Shown here in pieces: positions 40,201-55,200 of a stretch of DNA of 64,000 bases. Numbering within the stretch: the first letter of the stretch is position 1; the number at the start of each line of letters is the position of its first letter. Below the pieces are notes generated by a model, which searched no databases, was not told the DNA's origin, and was given only the letters and a program-made list of their open reading frames with translations. The translations under genes were made by a program, and so were the position numbers. This DNA is from Pithys albifrons albifrons (Eukaryota > Chordata > Aves > Passeriformes > Thamnophilidae), in contig NC_092464.1 in the NCBI RefSeq assembly GCF_047495875.1, forward strand, positions 21,856,865-21,920,864, given 5' to 3'.

Positions 40201-43200
40201 TTCTGTACAATAGCTGTTCCCTAGTTTGCAGGATTCTTCACTATTTTTTTTTTAATTTGGGCTATAGCTCTCTTGCCCTCAGTTCAAAGAAAGACTGAAT
40301 TGCCTCAGTGTATGGCAATTTATAGCAATACATCTCTAAGTCGGTTTTATAACTGAGTTCTGCAATGTGTTTTATATGCACCCCTGAATGTTTTAATTCC
40401 AAGCAAATTTGAAGATAATCCTTCAAAGCACAGTTTCAGATCAAAGAATTTTGCACTGTAAGAGCCTTTTATATGTATAGCTGACATTTTAAGGAAGAGG
40501 TTTTACTTCCAGGCCTCAAAGGTAGTGAACAAGCTCATGTTTGTAAGTTTTTTGGGTTAGAGTTTGGATAGATTTTTTTTTTCACTTAACAGTAGAGGGA
40601 AAAGTTAAACCATTAACACAATAGCTGTTCATCACTATTGTAAAATTTGATAAGCTTGAAGTTGGTGAAGGGAGCATGGCATACCATGCCTAGTGTTGTG
40701 AGTTACAATGACATGCAGAGTTGATTCTGCAAATCCAGAATTTTTTTTAAATTTAGAATGGTTTCTTTCACTAGCTGTGGTCCTGAGGCTTTAGCCCATG
40801 GATAGTTTTATGCTGTTGGATGTGAATGATCAATGTTAAAAATATAGTTTAGACTTAACGTTTTAGAGGGAACTTTCAAATGCAAAAGTCAATGTTCACT
40901 GGAAAAAGGATGAAATCCAGATCTCGTTAAATTGATCATGATGTGTGTTTCCAGGTATGTGCTGCCCTTGTTTAAGCAATGTTGGGGACCTGGCTGAGCT
41001 GTTCCAAGCAGTCAGTACTTGGAACTGTTCAGATGATGTATATGTAAGCTGAGAGCTTTTTCCAAATCCTTATAATTAGTTTCAAAGCTTGAATTTTGAA
41101 GTACTTTCTCATTCTTTATTAGAGAACATTAAATAAGGCTTTGTAAGTGCTCTTTGAATCGGTAGTACATAAATATTTGAGCTATTCCTGACAGCTATGT
41201 GTGTTTGAGAGCTCTATGATACATTAAGTGGAAGTCAGTACAGAAAATCAGATTACTTTTCCAGCTAACAAAACTATATTTTGCAAAATTGTGTTTCATT
41301 ATTCAGAATGTGAAATGATTAGGTAAATATGGCCAAGGAACTCTTGGGAAAAAAAATGGAAAGGAGGAAGAAAAATACATATGTGCATATATATGGGATT
41401 TTTATCTTCTTCAAGATAGCTGTTTTTCTTAGATTTTTCTGAGAATAATTAATTGTGATGTAAGTTCCAAATGCTTCATCTCCTACTAATTCCAGCAAGT
41501 TTTGAAAAGAGCCTATCAACAGTAAGCTTTTAAAACCTTGGGTTTGGCTCTTATTTGTTATTTTATAGAGGGAAATTATTAAACCTTTGTAATTTTGGTT
41601 ATAACTTAATGATTTGCCATTGTGACTAAAACTGCATGACTTAGTTCTTATTACGTGACCAGTTTTAAAAGTAAGGGGAAAAAAGGGTTAAAATAGAATT
41701 TGCAGATTTTTCTTCAATAAATGTTGTGTTTTGTTTTAATAGAACTTCTTGGCATACACAAACAGGCAACAGTAGGCTTTTTGACATTGATGGAATCTCT
41801 GAGGTATTGTAAGGTAAGCTGTTTTCGACATAGTGTAAAAATTTTCATTAAGGTGTTGTGGAATATTTTAACAGTATTACTGAAAGCTTCATATTTATAA
41901 TTGGAGATCTTAAAGAACTTTCAAATTATGTTGAAATTAAAACTAACATATTAAAACAGATTTATGATAAAATTGTTAAATGTATCTTTGTAGTAGATGT
42001 TGTTTGATGCTATTTAAATTAAAACTTTATTGCTCTAATTTCTTACAGCTAGATAGAAGCTTATGGGTTCACTAAAGGAACTCTAAAGCAAATTGTGTGG
42101 ATGGTTATAGAGCTGTCAAGTCCCGAAGCAGTTTGCTGTTGTGAATGTATTTATCTCCAAACATCTGAAAGTAACTGATGGGCACCCTAGGCCATATGGT
42201 TTCTTCCTGTTGTGACACAGAATTTCTTGATTTCAGGTTCTTGTGTGAGAAATTTTGTGCTTTACTGCTGTAATTTAACTCAAGCCAGCAGCCAAACACC
42301 ATGCACCCAACTCACTCACTCCCCCACCAGTGGGATCAGGCAGAAAATTGGAAGGGTAAAAGGTAGAAAACTCGTGGATTGAGATAAAGTCAGTTTAATA
42401 GAGAAAGCAGAAGCTGTGCACACAAGCAAAGCAAACCAAGGAACTATTTAGTGCATCGCATGAGCAGGCAGGTGTGTTCAGTCATCCTCAGGAGAGCAGA
42501 GTTGTGTCTCACATAATGGTTACTCAGGCAGATGAATGCCATCATGCCAAACGTCTCCCCTTCCTGCTTCTTCCTTCCCGCTCTATGAACTGATTATGAT
42601 GTCATATGATGTGAAATAATCTCTTTGGTGTGTTTGGGTCACTTTTCCCAGCTATGTCTCCTCCCAGCTTCCTGTGCTTTCCCAACTTCCTTGCCAGCAT
42701 GGCAGTACAAAAAGCAGAAAAGGCCTTGGCTCTGTGTAATCCCTGCTCAGTAATAACAAGAATATCTCTATATTATCAACCCTGTGTTCAGCACAAATCC
42801 AAAACACAGCCCCATACCAACCACTGTAAAGAAAATTAACTCTGTCCCATTCCAAACCAACACATTCCACCCCTTGCTCCACACCGTTTACATGGTGTTC
42901 AGGTCCCACACTATTCAATACAACCTCGTTAACCACCACCCCCCTTCCCACCCTTTGATATAATATACAGATGTCATTCCCTCACTCTATGGACCACCCC
43001 TGTTAAATGTCCACAAAATGTCCTTTTGAGTTCATTTAGTCTGTAACTTTGGGCTCCATCTGTTTCGGTGGCCACACAGTACAGGAGAGGTGGTGTGCTG
43101 GGTGGAGTTGATGGGCACCAAAGCCAGCTCAGGTCAGGTCATTGCTGCATTGAAACTGCTTGTAAGGCTTCTCCATTGATGCAGGTGGTTCCTGTTACAG

Positions 43201-46200
43201 TAGTCCCTGTAACATACAACTCAAATCATGGCTTAGAACAATTTAAAGGTGTATCCATTTGAATCTCTGCCTCTGGTCCTTTTCGGACAGGTTATGGGGT
43301 TTAACATTGCAGTGAACTCCACCCCTTGTCCCCAGACTGGCTGCAACAAGGGGCTCCTGCTGTAGTCTACCATTAGTTAAGTCCACATCATAGTCCATTG
43401 TGGACTACAGGGAGCAGCCTGTGTCATCATGGTCTGCAGGGGGATCTTTGCTTTACCTGCTCCACCATGGGGTCCCACCCATGGGAGACAGTCCTCCTTG
43501 AGCTTCTCCAGTGTGGATCCTTCCCACTGGCTGCCGTGCATCATGAACTGCTCCAGCATGGCTCCCCTGTGGAGTAACAGCTCCTGGCTGTTTTACAAAG
43601 GCTGCTTTTGAAACAGGATTAATACTCATCTATTTCAAAAGACATTTGGGTTGTTCTTTGGTTTCTTTTCAATCTCCATTGAATTCCTTTAGGGTTAAAG
43701 AGGTTAATGTAGTTGGCAGAACCTTGGTGTATTGACTGTAACTAGCTGTCCATTTATTAAATAAATGTCAATTTTGAATTGATTCATCCAAAACCAGCTA
43801 ATAAGTCAAGTGGACTTCTACCTCTATTAACATCTGATTATAGTATTGTTAAGCGTAGGAGCAGCTGTATGCAGTGTTTGGAGCATGTTCCCAAGGTTGA
43901 AGTGAGAGATATCATTGACAGCACAGTCTTAGTGATGTCTTATTATCCTAAACTATGTTATTTTCCAAGTCAAACGGGAATCAGTGATTAAAATTAGAAC
44001 CTAAGTATTGTACACAGTTATGTAATTTTATTGAACATTTTATATTAGTTTTAGAGCAGTTCTGACTACACTAGCTGAATTATCATTAACTTGTAGGTGA
44101 TTTTTTGAGGTTTGCTTTGTGTTTCTCATTTTGTTGTACCTTTTTAGGTTGGCTCCTATTTGAAGTCTCCAAAATTTCCCATTTGGATACTTGGCAGTGA
44201 AACGCACCTCACAGTCTTCTTTGCCAAGGTATGTTAGATGTGGTTTTTGGTAACTTCAGGCAGATAAACACCACATAAATTCAAAGTACAGCTCTTGCTA
44301 CCATGTGAGTTTTATGTGGCTTTAATGAAAATATACAGTCACCAAACCTTTTAATTAAGCCTTCCCTTGAAGGTAGAGTTGTTCACATAAGTTTAGCAAT
44401 CCTCATAAATGTCAGTGAAGTCTTTCAGTTTTAGCTTAATTTATTGGGCTGGGGGTAGGATATGCTTTAGAACACCATGCTTAGGGTAAGTACTGTCTTA
44501 AATCTCTACAGTGCAAGTGAAATATAAAAAGGAAGTAGTTATTGTAGGTGCCTTTAGGGGTTTAATCTTCTTGACAGTACTGTCACAATTTTTAATCTAT
44601 AACAATAGTTGGTTGTTCTAGATTAAAAATAGATACCAGGACTGTTGCAATAATTCTTTATATTTACTCTGTCAGGTGTGTACTGTAATCTGTGAGACAT
44701 ATGGAATACTTTTGAGAGGAGCTCTGTTTAAAACCTTAGACCAGATTTTCCAAGGAGACAAATTCTGTTTCTGTAGTGGATGATTTATAGAACACTTGTT
44801 TCTGATTAAAAATTTTATTGAAACTTTGAATGGTACTTACTAGTATATTTATTAGTACTTATTAACTTCCCTGTACATAATATCTTAGAAATTAACTAGT
44901 ATTATAGGTATAAATCTTGAAAATGGATATTGGAACACAGAACAAAGATAAAGCTGTAAATTCTTGAGTTGTTGAATTTCTTTAAGTAAAATTTTGCCTA
45001 AAGTTTAAAAAGACAACACAAATGCTAAGATTTGTCTTATTAAAAAAACACAACCTCCCACAATACTGTGGGAGCTTCTGTGTAGTAGTATTTATTTACT
45101 TTAAATTAAACCCTTATATTTAAACTTAAATGTAAAAAAATCCTTAAAATTAATTAGCCAGTGTTGCACATTGAATATATTTTGCAAATTCTGAATCCCT
45201 AGTGTCTGATAAATACTTTGTTCCCTACTCCACAAAAACAGAAAAATCCTTATTCCCCTTTGAATGATTATTTTTTTGCTTTGCTCTCTCCCCAGTCTTT
45301 CCTAGTAAAGCATTTTTATTTCAATTTTGAAATTTTATCCACTGTTTTTCTGAATTATACCATCAAAGTCAATACCTTGTCGTATAGACAGCAGTCTGAT
45401 ACAAATAGGTGTAATCACTGTTATTCAAAGTCTAGTGTACTTGTTATTGCATCTAATGTTTAGTGTCTACAGAGGCCATTTCCAAGTAGAAATCCATTTC
45501 TAATCCTCTTTCTTTTAGGATGTTGAGGGCTGTTTGCTGGGTTTTATAGTAACTTGGTATCAGTATCTGGTGTCTCTTTATTAGTTCTCCTTTCTTCACT
45601 GAACTCCACTTAGGCTGTTGAAAATTTCAGCTTGCGGTTAATATCTTAGAATAAGGAATTGGCATGGTCTTGGCAAAGAATTTCCTAGATTTTTTTTTGT
45701 TATTATTAAACCACACAGGAGCTGAGGATGTGTAAATGCTCTTGAGCCCCTGAATTTGCGTGTGTGACCCCATCCTTTGTAAAACCGCTGTTGTTGAGCA
45801 TTTCAGGTGGAGCAGAGATGGCAGCTATAGTGGAAATATGAATCATGTTGACAATCCATTATTGTATCAATTGAAGCTACATGCCAAAAACTACAGGAAG
45901 AAACTTTAATTCATTGCCAGTGATTAGTCAGCAAGTTGCTAAAGTAGCGTGTGTAGTTGTGTAGATGGTGTTTGATACTGAGGATGTAGCTTCTAGTTTG
46001 ATGGTGAGTTTGATTACATGAGAAAGAAATTTTCAGAATGGAAAGAGAAAAATGAACTGTGGAGCCAAAACCAGTACAGATTAAGTCAGAAAAAAATACA
46101 AATGTGTTAATTCTTTCAAGCTGTGTATGTTTTACAGGAGCCTAAACCCTTATGTGTAAATAGAAGAATGTTAAGCAATTATTAAGCAGAATAGTAATCA

Positions 46201-49200
46201 CTTTTGTCATTAGCTGAGTAATTGGGTCTAGAAATCTAGAAATAGCCATCTTCCTAGGCTGCTGTCACTGGACAAGTAGCATGGGAAAATTAGAGAACAG
46301 GACAATCTTCATGCTATCCCAGGGACTTTTCTTGAGCATGGAGGTTTAAAAAGCCAAAGGTTTTACTGAAATTCTGCATACTCTCATACTTAAAGAAAGC
46401 TGGATGCTGTTCTTTAATACTCAGATATTTCATTCAGAATTTTTACATTTGAGGAATTATAAACGTTGTTCTCCTGTCTGTGGAATGAAGTATAAACCAC
46501 CTTCCTTTTCTGTCTTGGAACATTTTGTTTGAAATACTGTAAGATGTACATCTATTGCTGTCTGCCAGAATATGTTTGCTCTACTCTAAATGTAGACTAT
46601 TATTTTGTAGCTGTGGCTATGAGAAATGGATTTCAGTCATACTTTCTAAAATAAAAAACTTTCTAAATAGCTGCCATTCTAAAACTTTCTCTATTTTCAG
46701 TGGATTGTAATGTCTGAGCAAAATGCAGCACAGTATCTTTGGGCTGAAGGTCACACTTACAGCTTAAAGTGAAAATAAAAAAATTAACTAAAGTATGGAG
46801 TTTGGCTTAAATTCTGTGGTAACTGCTGCTGCCTGAAATAGCCTTAAATGGAGACAATTGAGTCATGTCCTAGTTTTAATAGAAGTCTGCAAGGGGTCAG
46901 CAGTTTCTCCCATTACTAAAAGAATAAGTTTTATTGTATCTGCATGGTCTTCATCTCCTTATCTTGGTTGTTACAGCGTTTCTCTACATACCCAAGGAGT
47001 TATTAGCCTAGTTTTACTACTAAGAATTGGATGTAGAGAGAAATAAAAAGAAATATTTTTTCCTTAGAATAGCAATTTTGATTGAAGCACATTTATTGAA
47101 GAGAGTATCAGTAGTTTTGGTACCTGGGACTTGCTGACTGTCATTAGCCAAATAATTATTTGTAGTTAGATCTTGTGTAAAGGAAATAGAATCTGAAATG
47201 AAACCTCATATCTTCCATGTATTTATTTCTAAGGTAGACTGTCTCAGGCAGAAGTACTACAGCTTGCTCTGCAGATGGGTATGTAGTGAAGTCAGAAAGG
47301 ACACATGAATGTCTGTATTGCCTAAATAGTTCTTCAGAATTCTAATATATGTCATAATAGAGCTGGAAAAGCTTGTGTGAATACTTGGGAGAGGGGACAA
47401 ATCCTAGCAGGGAACTGTAATTAATGCCATCATATTTTCTTTCTTTCAGTTACAGCTCTTTATGTATAAGGTCAGAAAGTTTCTTAATGCTCAGCAATCC
47501 AATTTAACATTTTCTGAAAAAATAAGCATGGCTATTACTCTTAGTGGTCATGGACTCTGCATTTGCAGCAAGATAGATTTTCCCCGAGAAAGAGAGAATG
47601 TGGATTCTTCACAGGGAACTAAATCAAAACAGCCATCATTTCTGCCTCTCTCTGCCTTCCCTTCCTTCAGTGAATAGGAAAACTTTCAAATGGCCTTAAT
47701 CCAACAAAAGCAAACAAGGAAGCTTTCATCTGACATGCTGAGGCAGAGGGTGCAAAGGCAAATATATGGTATTGTAAATGTCCTCTAAAAATGAGCTTTA
47801 ATGTTAGTATTTTTTTATTTTTTATCTGTTTTATTGTAGGGAAAAGAAATGAGGAGTGGGGCAGCTCTAAATAAGGTTGTGGTGTTCTGGGTGAAATGCT
47901 GTATGGATAAATCTTGATTATTTTTATGATACTCGTATGAAACTATGTCAAACTGAGAGTATTCAGAACTTTCAGGAACGTCCAAGTGTGATCAGACACT
48001 ATAAAGAAGAATACCAAGAGGTTGAAATGTCATGCAAAATATAGTAAGAAAATCTTCCAGTGCAAACAATAGGAAAAACAAAAGTAGGTTAACATCTGCT
48101 CTCTAAATACTGTTCTGCTGATATGCAAATCCACATGGTCTGGAAGTTTGAATTCAGACTCTTTGAAAGTGAAAAGACAGCATGGAATGAAACTCCAGTG
48201 ATTGAAAGTCCATGGGGACACTTCAGCTGTGTAAGTTTTAAAAAAATTCCCTTTATTTGTTTCTACATCTTGGAGCACACAGTCCCCAACAGAATTTGCC
48301 ATCCATTTTCAGTTATGAGATTGTAGCTTTTCTAGATTCAGAGAATTAGATAAGCAGAGGAAAGTCCTGGCTGAGACATCTGAACAAGTTATAAATTACT
48401 GCTTTTCAAAGAAAAGGTCCTTCTTCTGGTCTGTTGGAAGCATACTGGTTTTGAATTGCATTTTTTTATTTTTCTAACTTTGATCACTGTAGCCTATTCT
48501 ACATATTCTCAGGGCCTTTATTCTGCATCCTTGATAGTATTGTGTCTCAGAAGAAAGAACATTCACTTCTCCTCCTCCTAAACAGTCTTTAATCACAGTT
48601 CACTGAAGGGCACCTCAGCAAATGCTCACACTGCTATAGGAGAGCCTGAATTTGGGTCAGGGTATTTACCAGAACTGGGCTAAGGGGGAGTGTTACTTGG
48701 TACAGCATTTAAGCTCAGAACACCAAGAGAGATTGTGCGTGGTCATGAAAGAAAACAAGAGTTATATGTAAAAATTCAACTATTACTGGTATGTGATAAC
48801 AACTCTCTTCTCAATAAAAGTAACTTATGTGCATTATTTGTTCTTACAGCCAGAAATTGTAGCATAGAGATCATTAAACTCAGAGATACAAGACTCTGCA
48901 TGTTAATCTAACTAATTATTTGGGGTTTATCATCCTAAAACAATTTTTTTTCCTATTTACCCCGTCTGACTAATTTCAGCTATTTAGTCATATCTATATG
49001 ATCTCTGAAGTTTTAGAAAATGCGTAATAGTCATCCCATTATATACAGTTTTCACAGTGATCATTTAAGGGCATTTTTCATGGTTGGCTGATACAGACCA
49101 TGAAATGTAATTATATATGGCTCTAAGCAAATAAGCAGATTACTTCCTTTTGGGAAAAAAAAAACTTCTCATCCATCTGTTTTCCTTCAGAGAGGGAGTT

Positions 49201-52200
49201 TCATTTTTTTTATATATGAAGTAGCTGAGAGTAAAGAGCTGTTTGGATACCGCTTTTCATGTGTTTGTTTTGTTTGAGTCATTCCAATTTCTGTGTCACT
49301 GAAAAGAATTCATCCTGAAATGTTAACACATTTTGATACTGTTCTGTGCTGAGGTAGATGAGAGACCACCTTTGTACTGACTCAGGGCATACAGTTTCAA
49401 AGCCTAAATGAACACTTGTAAAATGGGGTCTGAGGAGTAGTTGTAGCAGTTCCAATAGGAACATCTGATCCACCCAAATTTTTAGTTTATAAAAATTCAA
49501 AATAAAACACTACCACTTGTTGAATAAAACACCCTTCAAAATGAAGGAAGAAAGGAGAGATGAAAGAAGGAATGATAGAAAGCCAGTGCAATAAGAGAAC
49601 CGTTTCCAGATCCACAAATGAAAAATTAAGAAATTACCCGTGAACTTTTAAGCTCTCTGTTTAATACATTGTAGGAGCACTTCTGAATTGGAAAACTTAC
49701 AAAGAAAATATGCTTAAGTAATGGCCATGAATATCACATTAAACATTTTTAGGAGAATGTCTCCTTAATCATTTCAAGCCTGTTTTAAATACGGTTAGGA
49801 TGAAAAGTGATTCTAGAGGTCATCTATCAATTCGCTTTTGCAACTTCCTAGTTCCCTTCTAAGTGTGTGCTCTGTTGACCTTTCTCATGGTAACTGTCTT
49901 GGTTTGAGATAAGCAACTGCCAACCCCCCCCAAGCACAGAGAGAAAAGCCTCCCTCCTAACACCAGGGAAAGGGAGGAAAAGAGAGGGGAAAGAAAAAAA
50001 ACCACTTCAAACTGCATTTATACTAAATCTACATATACTTTTCACAGAAAGAAAGAGACAATTAGAAGAGAGTACAAATATACACTCACACAAGTCTGCA
50101 GCAACAAGTTCCCCACCTCAACTTCTTAACGAACCCACAAATTCTACTGTCCTAACTACACATTACTTAAGAAGAAGCTTATTCCCCAGGGAGACAAACC
50201 CAAGCAGAAAGGAGAGACCCAGAACAACACATTTTACTTTCCTGAGGTATCCTGTGAGCCAGTGGTGGGCCTGGTCCTCTCCATCCCCCCTGGGACAGCA
50301 TCGTGAGTCCTCCCAAGAGGAGGGCTGAGTAAGCGACTGCCTTAACCACTCCCACACTGGTTCCTACTTCCCTGGAGATGATGTCATAATGTGATATGGA
50401 ATACAAAATTACTGGCTAGAAGGGGTCAGCTGTTAGCTCAGCCCAGCTCAAGTCAGCCGACAGTTTCGGCCTAGTCCAGACTTCAGAGCCCAAATCTAGG
50501 CCTACCTAGGTGAACCCATAACACCAAGTTTGCATTTCAGTTGCTTAAAAAAAAAATATTGTCTGATTTGTAAAGATTATGTGGGAACACTTTTTGGACT
50601 AATGTGCAGTCATCTCCGTGAGGCAATATTTTAACACATAAGTCGATGGATACATTATTTCTGAACACTAGCTGGTCTGTTTTCAGAATAGCTGAAATTG
50701 GTTGTAGTGGTGAATGTGTAAAACACCTGTTGTGAAAAATACACAGAGCAGCATAGAAATGGTGGGTCATTTACTGTCTGTTCATAGCCAGCGCTGTCCT
50801 GAGGAGTATTTTTTCCTTTTCCTCATATTAGAATGTATGACTTTCATATATAAACTGAAATTGGAAACTTGATAGTAACAGATTGGATCATACGCCATAG
50901 GAGCATTTATTGACATGTAGAAGGAACTGCAGCCTCCTATTTCTGAAAGGAGGAGGGTATAAACAATGCGTTTCCCTATCAAATGAAAGTGATTTTTAAA
51001 GAAACACATTTTAATTGTTTCATTCTTTTTGGTATTATATGCAGAGTGGCTTGCAAATGGTAAATTCATCAAAGGAATTGCTAAGTGCAGTTTTATACTG
51101 TGTAAGGTCACTGTATGAAGTAACCTCTAAAAGTAAAGGTACTGCATAGAAACAAAGGCTGAGAACTTGTATCATTCTGTATCCCTTTTAGGTGTGAAAT
51201 CAGTGTTGGTTCCAGCTATATTTGATACAATAGCGAAGACATTGGGCCTGAGTCATCACATAATGGGTAGATATTCTGGTTTTGGAATTTGGAGGAAAGA
51301 CATACTGGCTCATTGTTTAAAATATGGTTAATAAATTGATAGAGTTCTCAATAGTATTGTATTTAAATATCAAAAAAATTGATATTTAAAGAAATGTTGC
51401 ATTAAAAATGTTATTTGTAATTCTGAATCAAGTGAAAAACAAAATACTGATGGCTTTTTCCTCCATCATTTGCTTCTTCCACTAGTCAGGTGCCCTAGCC
51501 TTTCCAGGTACAAGTCCCACATAATTCTGCTGCAATTATTTTATTTTCAGCTATATAGAAGCACAGTGTTGTTTGTGCTATTGCTCAGATAGCAAGGCAG
51601 TAGGGTACAACCATTCCTAGGGAACTCCATGAAGTTTCCTTAAACACACTTTGAAATAAAATGTGCTCTTGTATATTGTGATACTTTTTTTTTCCTGCTG
51701 GCCACCAAACTTACCCACCTCACTTAATGCGTTAACATTTACCACTGGATACTGCATTTGGCACATGTTCTATTTGTAGCTATTGCAGTCTGTTGCTAAT
51801 GTTCTGAAATTAGATATTGTTTATAGATAAATCTATATGTAATTGATTTGCAGACACCTTTCTGTGTTACTGAATATATTATACTGAAAATATTATACAG
51901 CACACCTTGATAGTGCCAGGCTCACACCATCCATTCTTTGCTCTGCAAGCCACCTTCCTTTTTATTTTATCTTTTAATTGCAGCCTACTAACTGCAGATT
52001 TTTATTACAAAGAATACTATCTTACCCATTTTCACTAGGACTTATAATTGGGACTCTAGTATTCACTACGTGACTGAACAGCAGTTCCAGCGTATGAGCT
52101 GATCATCTGCCTCTCATGTCTTTTGTTTGAGAAAATGAATCTCTGTGAGTGGTTGTTTGTCTGTGTACACATGTTATAAATACATGTTCTAGATTGATTC

Positions 52201-55200
52201 CTCAGATTTGTTCTTCCCCTTACAATTTTGCTTCCTGAAAAAGAAAGATGTCCTAAAAGCATTAATATATTACAGAACTTAGGAAATTGAGTTTTAAATA
52301 TAGTTATTGAATGCCTCTTAAAGATATTTTAAGTGAAGTGTTCTTGGGCTAAACAACAGGGAAACTATTTTGTGACAATTTTGTCTCTGAAAATTTTTTC
52401 TCCAAAATGTCTGAAAACCAGATGTTCTTTTTAAGCAGGGCACCATGTATTCTTGGAAGTAGAGCCTGACAAATTTTTATATTCTCTGTTCAGCCTGCTT
52501 TGTTCCCATGTTCTCAAACCCTACTGGGATAGATCCAGGGAACCAGAAACAGTAAATAAGACTGCCAACATAACAAAGTATGCTTCAATAATAAAAATAC
52601 ACTTTAAAATAGTAACTGTTGTAGTTCTGTTCTGAAACTCTATGCCAGTTCTGCTTTTTGCAAAACTCACTAACTGCCAGACTGAACTTGTATAGAAAAT
52701 CTGTGTCAGGAGACTTTAGATAATTTATGAACAGCAAGACACTGAATCAGTTTGGGTTGTAGCTGATGTTTGAGCCACACAACCTTAACACATATGAGAG
52801 CTGTTGAATCCTGAGAACATTAGGGTGAATCCATGTGCAGCATCTGATTTACTCCTTTACAAGTACACCTTTAGTAATCAGTTTCTAACCACTTTTTAAG
52901 AAGTATTGAAAGATAAGGGTTTCATCCCTTTATTGACTCTTTTCATACCAATAGCAACATTTTTGTGTACAGAATAACATCTTTGACCTGTTTTGATAAG
53001 GCAGCTCTACTTTCAGGTTAAGATATGTGAATGAATGAATTGAAAGTCTAAACATGGATGCAGGAAAAAACAAACAAAAAAAAAGCGGGTGGGGTGGGGG
53101 AAGGATTATCTGTGGTGGAGGAAGTTTTGAACTTTTCCTAGCAAAGATGAAGCAAATTTAGTGATATTTAAGACATTGCCTTAATCCTCTGCCTTTACTT
53201 CTCCACTTCTATAACATCAGAAGTCACATTCAGATAATGTATTTGTTTCTGAAACTGTAGTAGCCTCATTTCAATATTTAAGTGCATTTTTTCCAGTGTT
53301 GGTTTGTTTTACATAAGAAGGGTATGAAATCTGTTTTCTCTTTGTGATTTGTATTATAGGGAGTTCAATGCCATCTTCGTCTACCTGTTGATTAGACGTT
53401 TATATATGTACTTTAAAAATAGCTACTTTGTGTTACAGAGCGGTGCCAAAGTTGTCAATCAGAAACTTAAAGAAGCTAAAGACACTTAGGTATGGAAATA
53501 TTCAAACAGTGAAGATGTACTTGGAAAAAAAGTTCAGTCACTGCCTATGTGTAGTTAAGAAAGCTTGTGATTGGTGTGAAATGAAATGGGCTTTATTGTA
53601 TAATACAGCTTTAAAGAAACCAAATCCCCACAATTTTTGTATTGATTAAGAGTGATAGTGGTTTTCATAGAAGACAATCACTCTATTCTGCTACTGTTGG
53701 AGTTGGTTACCTGAAATACCATGTTCAAATATGAAACTAAAAGGCAACACCTTTTTTAATGTGAAACTGTAACATTTGTGAATCTTTAGTCTTTTCTCCA
53801 TGTATATATCAACATATGTACATACAATGACTTCCTAAAATACTGTTTACCAGTACCAGATTGCAGTGGATTACATGGCATTATTATTGTATTGTTTTCT
53901 TCATTGCTTCATAGAGCTCATACATTTCACTTGTAAAGACATAAAATATTATTGTTAGAATAATTAACCAGGCTAATAATTGTCATTTAAAAACACTTTT
54001 GTCATATTTGAGCTATAAAATAATCTGGTCTATTTTCCAAAACATTTCATCATTCTACATTAAAGCAAACCAGAAGGTTTTCATCATCCCAAGAGAGAAT
54101 TACGTGGTTTAAGTGGGAAACTGAACACTGTAAGCTGGTTTCCAACATTAATTGCAGCTTTTAGTACTGTGAGAACTGTATTTAGGAAGATTTGAATTTC
54201 TGCAGTATATCTTAAGTGGCTCTAGACTTTGCTATTAAGTATTCCTGACATACTCGTTTGTTTCCCACATCCTTATTGCCAAACAGAACTAGTATGTTAA
54301 TGCTCACCACAAGTTGTATAGCAATCAACTCGTGTCTATAGGCTAAAATAATAGATATAGAAATAGTATGTAATACAGATATTCATTTTTTTACATAGAA
54401 AAAAGGTAGCATGGTAATAGAAGCTAATGTTAATCCTGAATGAATTACGTTATTATAAAGGTTTTGGAAGTCATAAAACATGAGATTTTCCCACTTCAGC
54501 TTGATTCTTCTTAGACAACAGCTATTTGGAAAAGCTGCCCTTTTGGATTAAATTTGTGACTGGGGGGTTAGTATGTAATTTAGTAATTAGATAAAAACTC
54601 TGGTAAACTCAGATTTGCTGACTTCTGGTCTATAATTCCAGTAATGTATTTTTACTTCCAAAACAATGATCTTGTTTGTATTGATGAGCAAAACAAGTTA
54701 GTAACTGAATAAGTAAAAGGCTCAAGATTCGCATTAAACTGAGATTGGACGTGGCACTGAGTGCCATGATCTAGTAAATGAAGTGGAGTTGGACCAAGGG
54801 TTGGACTTGATAATCTCAGAGGTCTTTTCCAAACCGATCAATTCTGTGATTCTGTGATTCTTATTTCAGAGCATTATCCAGTTTGGAATGCCTTCTGGTC
54901 ATGTGTGAAAGGCCTGTGCCTGCAAATTAGAATGATACAATTGCATAGTACATCAGTAGGATTGTGTGAAGTGTCTTTCCTCTTTCAAAAGCTGATTTCC
55001 AAAGGAATCTTGCTGACATATAAAATCAAATTTTTTTTGAACCAGCTCCACAGTAAGATGCCCTGCTTGGTATCCACTTTCACCAACCACTTGTGAGACT
55101 CCATTTCCTCTGTAAAACTGAAATTGGGCAGTGGATTCAGAAGTCAGCTGGAGAGATGGGATTCAGTTTCAGAGATCCCATCAATCCTGTTTTCTTAGGA

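Larger units (their letters stand above)
36552..41742 (+). other. MINDY3 intron 8 (5.2 kb)
   Basis: Holds a sense CR1 fragment (36765-37312) and a small GC-rich island with a CTCF-like site (39388-39482). The rest is AT-rich, with no other element I can name. Confidence 0.85.
41814..44147 (+). other. MINDY3 intron 9 (2.3 kb)
   Basis: More than half of this intron is an antisense endogenous retroviral remnant (42266-43625). The flanks are AT-rich unique sequence. Confidence 0.88.

Noticed and set aside
43377..43611. Small genes on both strands near 43.4-43.6 kb
   Set aside because: They fall within the internal remnant of the endogenous retrovirus. They are short, carry no retroviral motif, and are not independent genes.
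45055..45074. microRNA hairpin
   Set aside because: The stem is only 8 bp with a 4-base loop, and the flanks do not extend the pairing.
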